From a virus, in IMG/VR virus record IMGVR_UViG_3300024261_000009, positions 1 through 64,000 of that record: a stretch of 64,000 nt of DNA. One strand, given 5' to 3'. Positions 61,694-64,000 of the stretch are shown piece after piece. Each line of letters begins with the position of its first letter. The stretch's first letter is position 1. Below the pieces are notes generated by a model that was not told where the DNA came from, searched no databases, and saw nothing but the letters and a program-made list of their open reading frames with translations. A program made the translations under genes and the position numbers.

Positions 61694-61943
61694 TACTGCG
61701 TATAAAATCGGTAGTGTCACCGCTGTTGCTGACTTTCTAGCTAAGGCAGCCTCCTCGGAAACCTCTGAGTCGGGGGTGGCGGAAAACTTCATTGCCCGGA
61801 TCAACCAAATAACAGTGGGCTCTTCTGAAGAAGATGCCTCTCAGGCCAAACGAACGGGGAATGAGGTGTCTGCCTCAAGCCCCTCAACACGTCAAGCGGT
61901 AAGCTGGACGTCTCCCACGATAATTCATTCTGGAAGGCCTTAG
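61686..61943 (+). CDS. Small protein with ML-x2-AYK-x-GS N-terminal tag
   Basis: An 85-residue protein whose ATG overlaps the previous stop. It starts MLSTAYKIGSVTAVADFL, the pattern shared with the next two genes. The rest is polar, Ser/Thr-rich and likely disordered. The tag could form a short amphipathic helix; by analogy with T4 capsid-targeting peptides it may direct cargo into the virion, which is inference. No other motif. Confidence 0.6.
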   Translation: MLSTAYKIGSVTAVADFLAKAASSETSESGVAENFIARINQITVGSSEEDASQAKRTGNEVSASSPSTRQAVSWTSPTIIHSGRP

Positions 61944-61946
61944 TAA

Positions 61947-62720
61947 ATGCTTAGTAGAGCCTACAAAGCCGGAAGTTACGAAGCTGAAGAGGCCTTTCTC
62001 GAGCGGCTATCCGGGGACCCGTCCTTTGAAAAGGTATCGTGGGCGGCACTCCGTACTATAGGATCCTCCCTCATGGGTACTGGGGCTAGGGCAGGGACAT
62101 CCTCAATAATGTCCGGCGTGGGCTCCGGAGCAAGGGCTGCTTGGGGTGCGGGCATGGCATCCAGACCCGTGTCTGCAGCTAAGTTCATGTTAGGCATGGG
62201 CGGAAAAACTAGGCTTGGAAAGAACCTCTCTTTTTGGGGAGCTTCTCCACTAACCTTCGGGGGTGTTGGTGCCGCTACGGCCGAAGAGGGAGAGAGGGGC
62301 GAAGCCTTCATGAAGGGTGTCGCTGGCGGCCTACTGTTCAACGTAGGTATGCGCGGAGGGGAAAAACTAGTGGGTGGGGGCTTACTGAAGGCCCTGAAAC
62401 CTAAGGCGGGCATTGGGTTGAACGCTTTTACAAAGCACACCGCAAAGAGTGTAAAAGCACACAAGGGTCTTATGCCAAAGGGGGTCCCGCCCCCGCAAGC
62501 AGGAGAATACGCCGTTGGTTTTAAACAGCTGGGAGCGGCGGATAAGTTACGGAGAGGCTCGGTAGCTACGGGCACCGCTCTCGGCGGGATGGCAGGCGGC
62601 TTCGGACTTTCGATGGCAGCAGACCCCCTGGTGAACATTTTCTCTAAGAAGAACGTTCCCTACAAGGTCCCTCCAATGACACACGTAAATAACCCGTATA
62701 ACCCGGTATACTACAGGTGA
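61947..62720 (+). CDS. Gly/Ala-rich tagged protein, probable virion component
   Basis: A 257-residue protein that starts MLSRAYKAGSYEAEEAFLERL, the shared tag. Residues 50-160 are rich in Gly, Ala, Met and Ser with short hydrophobic stretches (GGVGAATAEEGERG, GVAGGLLFNVGMRGG), and residues 200-225 are another (ATGTALGGMAGGFGLSMAADP). The C-terminus is Pro/Tyr/Asn-rich. This composition resembles internal virion or membrane-penetrating proteins. It starts three bases after the previous stop. Confidence 0.6.
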   Translation: MLSRAYKAGSYEAEEAFLERLSGDPSFEKVSWAALRTIGSSLMGTGARAGTSSIMSGVGSGARAAWGAGMASRPVSAAKFMLGMGGKTRLGKNLSFWGASPLTFGGVGAATAEEGERGEAFMKGVAGGLLFNVGMRGGEKLVGGGLLKALKPKAGIGLNAFTKHTAKSVKAHKGLMPKGVPPPQAGEYAVGFKQLGAADKLRRGSVATGTALGGMAGGFGLSMAADPLVNIFSKKNVPYKVPPMTHVNNPYNPVYYR

Positions 62721-62724
62721 GTAG

Positions 62725-63081
62725 ATGTTAGATATTGCATACAGGATAGGTTCTCGAAGGGCAGAAGAGGAGGCTCTTTTAAAGCATTCCTCGCTGGCTA
62801 AGAGTTTAGCAGCAGCAGGCGTGTCCGGGAGCGTTATAGGTTCCGTAGGAAGCCAGTTGAGTTCCAGAGATGACGGTTCCCTATTCCTAGACCCCAAGCA
62901 GGTGTCCGGCCAGGCTATCACAGAGGGGGCCGCTACAGGACTAGGCGCAATGGGGGGGTTAGCCGCGGGTAGAACCTTCGGAAAAGGCTTTTGGCCCAGC
63001 GTTCTGGGAATGGCTCTGGGAGGTACTATAGCCCCTACCGCTGTAAGAAACCTAGGTTCGAGTAGAAACAATGTCTATTAG
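62725..63081 (+). CDS. Third tagged small protein, overlapping beta-prime
   Basis: A 118-residue protein that starts MLDIAYRIGSRRAEEEALL, again the shared tag. Two Gly/Ala-rich segments follow (AAAGVSGSVIGSVG-like near 30 and GAATGLGAMGGLAAG near 72). It overlaps the start of the beta-prime C-terminal gene by 11 bases, so translation of the polymerase subunit is coupled to it. Function unknown. Confidence 0.6.
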   Translation: MLDIAYRIGSRRAEEEALLKHSSLAKSLAAAGVSGSVIGSVGSQLSSRDDGSLFLDPKQVSGQAITEGAATGLGAMGGLAAGRTFGKGFWPSVLGMALGGTIAPTAVRNLGSSRNNVY

Positions 63082-64000
63082 TGGGCCTCTAGGGAGTGTA
63101 TTGGTCAACTCACTGCTTCCCGAAGTTCACCGAATTTCGGGGCCTCTGGATAAGAAAAACCTTCGGACCAGTTTAAAAGAGTACGCGCGTAAAGACCCAA
63201 GAGGGTACGCCGAAAAAGTTACGGATATTAAGAATCTGGGGGATGAGTTTGCTACTTACGAGGGCGTGTCCGTCGGCCTAGACGATATAGAACCTCAGTA
63301 CAGGGTCCGGGACCCTATCCTGAAGAACGCTCGAAAACAGTTCTGGTCGGCAAAGTCCGAGGACGAAAAGACTAAGGTGCTCCTAGCAACGCAAGATAAG
63401 CTGAAGGGCATAACTGGGTCCCACCCGGGCGACTTGGGTCTTATGGCTCGTTCCGGGGGTCGGGGAAACTTGGCTCAGATGATGAAGGCAACAGCCTCCC
63501 CTGTGGTGATTGGCGATTACCACGGAGCGCCGGTTCCCTACTTAATATCGAGGGGCTACTCGGAAGGACTAGCTCCAGCAGAGCATTGGATAGCGGGAGA
63601 CGAGAGTCGCGCTCAGGTTATTAAGGGTCAGTTAGGGACGGCGGACCCTGGGGAACTTGGGAATATAATGGCCGCAATGATGTCCTCTCAGGTTATCTCG
63701 TCAGAAGACTGTGGGACAGACAATGGGCTTCTACTAAAGTCTGGGGATACAAACTCTCTAGGCCGGTTTGAGGCGGGAACGAACAGAATAGTAGACTCCC
63801 GGATATTAAAAGCTGTAGGTAGGACCGGGGGCATTAAAGTTCGCTCCCCAATGACCTGCGAGCTCCCCTCTGGAGTGTGCAAAAAGTGTCAGGGAACGAA
63901 CAACTACGGAGAACTCGAGGAAATAGGTTCCAACGTAGGAGTAGCTTCTGCCCAAGCTTTGGGTGAACCTCTAACCCAACTAACGCTGTCTTCAAAGCAC
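63071..64000 (+). CDS. RNA polymerase beta-prime C-terminal subunit, cut by window end
   Basis: Open from the ATG at 63071 to the last base (310 codons seen), so the stop lies outside. It continues beta-prime where the fusion gene ends: GSVLVNSLLP matches the VGRAILWMIVP segment, MARSGGRGNLAQMM is the bridge helix, ISRGYSEGLAPAEHWIAG matches the N-FREGL-EYFIST segment, VISSEDCGT and RSPMTCELPSGVCKKCQG give the zinc site (four Cys seen), and VGVASAQALGEPLTQLTLSS enters the trigger loop. The split lies at about E. coli beta-prime residues 575-605, similar to the cyanobacterial rpoC1/rpoC2 break. Confidence 0.92.
   Translation, partial: MSISGPLGSVLVNSLLPEVHRISGPLDKKNLRTSLKEYARKDPRGYAEKVTDIKNLGDEFATYEGVSVGLDDIEPQYRVRDPILKNARKQFWSAKSEDEKTKVLLATQDKLKGITGSHPGDLGLMARSGGRGNLAQMMKATASPVVIGDYHGAPVPYLISRGYSEGLAPAEHWIAGDESRAQVIKGQLGTADPGELGNIMAAMMSSQVISSEDCGTDNGLLLKSGDTNSLGRFEAGTNRIVDSRILKAVGRTGGIKVRSPMTCELPSGVCKKCQGTNNYGELEEIGSNVGVASAQALGEPLTQLTLSSKH

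Noticed and set aside
62547-63071. Long minus-strand open frames opposite the tagged proteins, and similar antisense frames opposite tape measure, polymerase and RNA polymerase genes
   Set aside because: They mirror codon bias of the plus-strand genes, have no ribosome sites and lack recognisable protein features.
1-64000. CRISPR array, insertion sequence, integrase or attachment site
   Set aside because: No regularly spaced repeats, transposase motifs or integrase motifs were found in any frame; the window reads as lytic phage genome.

Overview
This 64 kb window is an internal piece of a large tailed-phage genome, most likely contractile-tailed. It carries a large terminase, a portal, a tail assembly chaperone with a -1 frameshift, a tape measure, a hub and gp25-like and J-like baseplate proteins. 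It also carries a phage-encoded multisubunit RNA polymerase, three sigma-like proteins and an extensive replication and repair set. No rRNA, tRNA, CRISPR array, insertion sequence or integrase was seen. No major capsid protein, sheath or tube gene was recognised, so the genome must continue beyond both ends. GTG and TTG starts, strong GGAGG-type ribosome binding sites and 1-14 bp gene overlaps are common. The host cannot be named from the sequence.

Layout. 1-2097 (+): two small proteins and an HTH-metallophosphoesterase. 2098-2754 (-): an ECF-type sigma. 2758-3486: a long gene-free stretch packed with perfect hairpins that ends in an intrinsic terminator; I interpret it as a large structured ncRNA. 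3634-27976 (+): the tail and baseplate module (chaperone with slippery site, tape measure, hub, a sigma-like protein, gp25-like, J-like and wedge proteins with Ig-like domains, fibre-type proteins), interrupted by two minus-strand genes including a RuvC-like resolvase. 28015-34151 (-): a tightly coupled five-gene operon containing a retron-type reverse transcriptase with an atypical YSDN active site, closed by a terminator. 34200-35820 (+): two unknown genes. 35809-38983 (-): XPD/DinG-like helicase, MoxR ATPase and a possible small membrane protein. 38956-40584 (+): terminase. 40768-53984: mostly minus-strand replication genes (UDG-DNA polymerase fusion, primase-helicase, two Fe-S PD-(D/E)XK nucleases, ParB-like, RNase H, SF2 helicase), with one plus-strand sigma-70 gene in the middle. 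54079-56176 (+): portal and a small protein. 56818-64000 (+): a natural beta/beta-prime-N RNA polymerase fusion, four small membrane or virion-type genes, and the C-terminal beta-prime gene cut by the window edge.

How it fits together. Phage polymerase plus phage sigma factors imply self-directed transcription. A shared promoter-like element (approximately CATA-N2-CTTAT-N-CC-N-GCAAA) precedes the chaperone/tape-measure operon and the portal, with a weaker match before the polymerase. Minus-strand genes are mainly DNA metabolism and regulation; plus-strand genes are mainly virion genes. The least explained parts are the structured RNA locus, the reverse-transcriptase operon with its three unfamiliar partner proteins, and the three adjacent small proteins that share an N-terminal ML-x2-AY(K/R)-x-GS tag inside the split polymerase locus.
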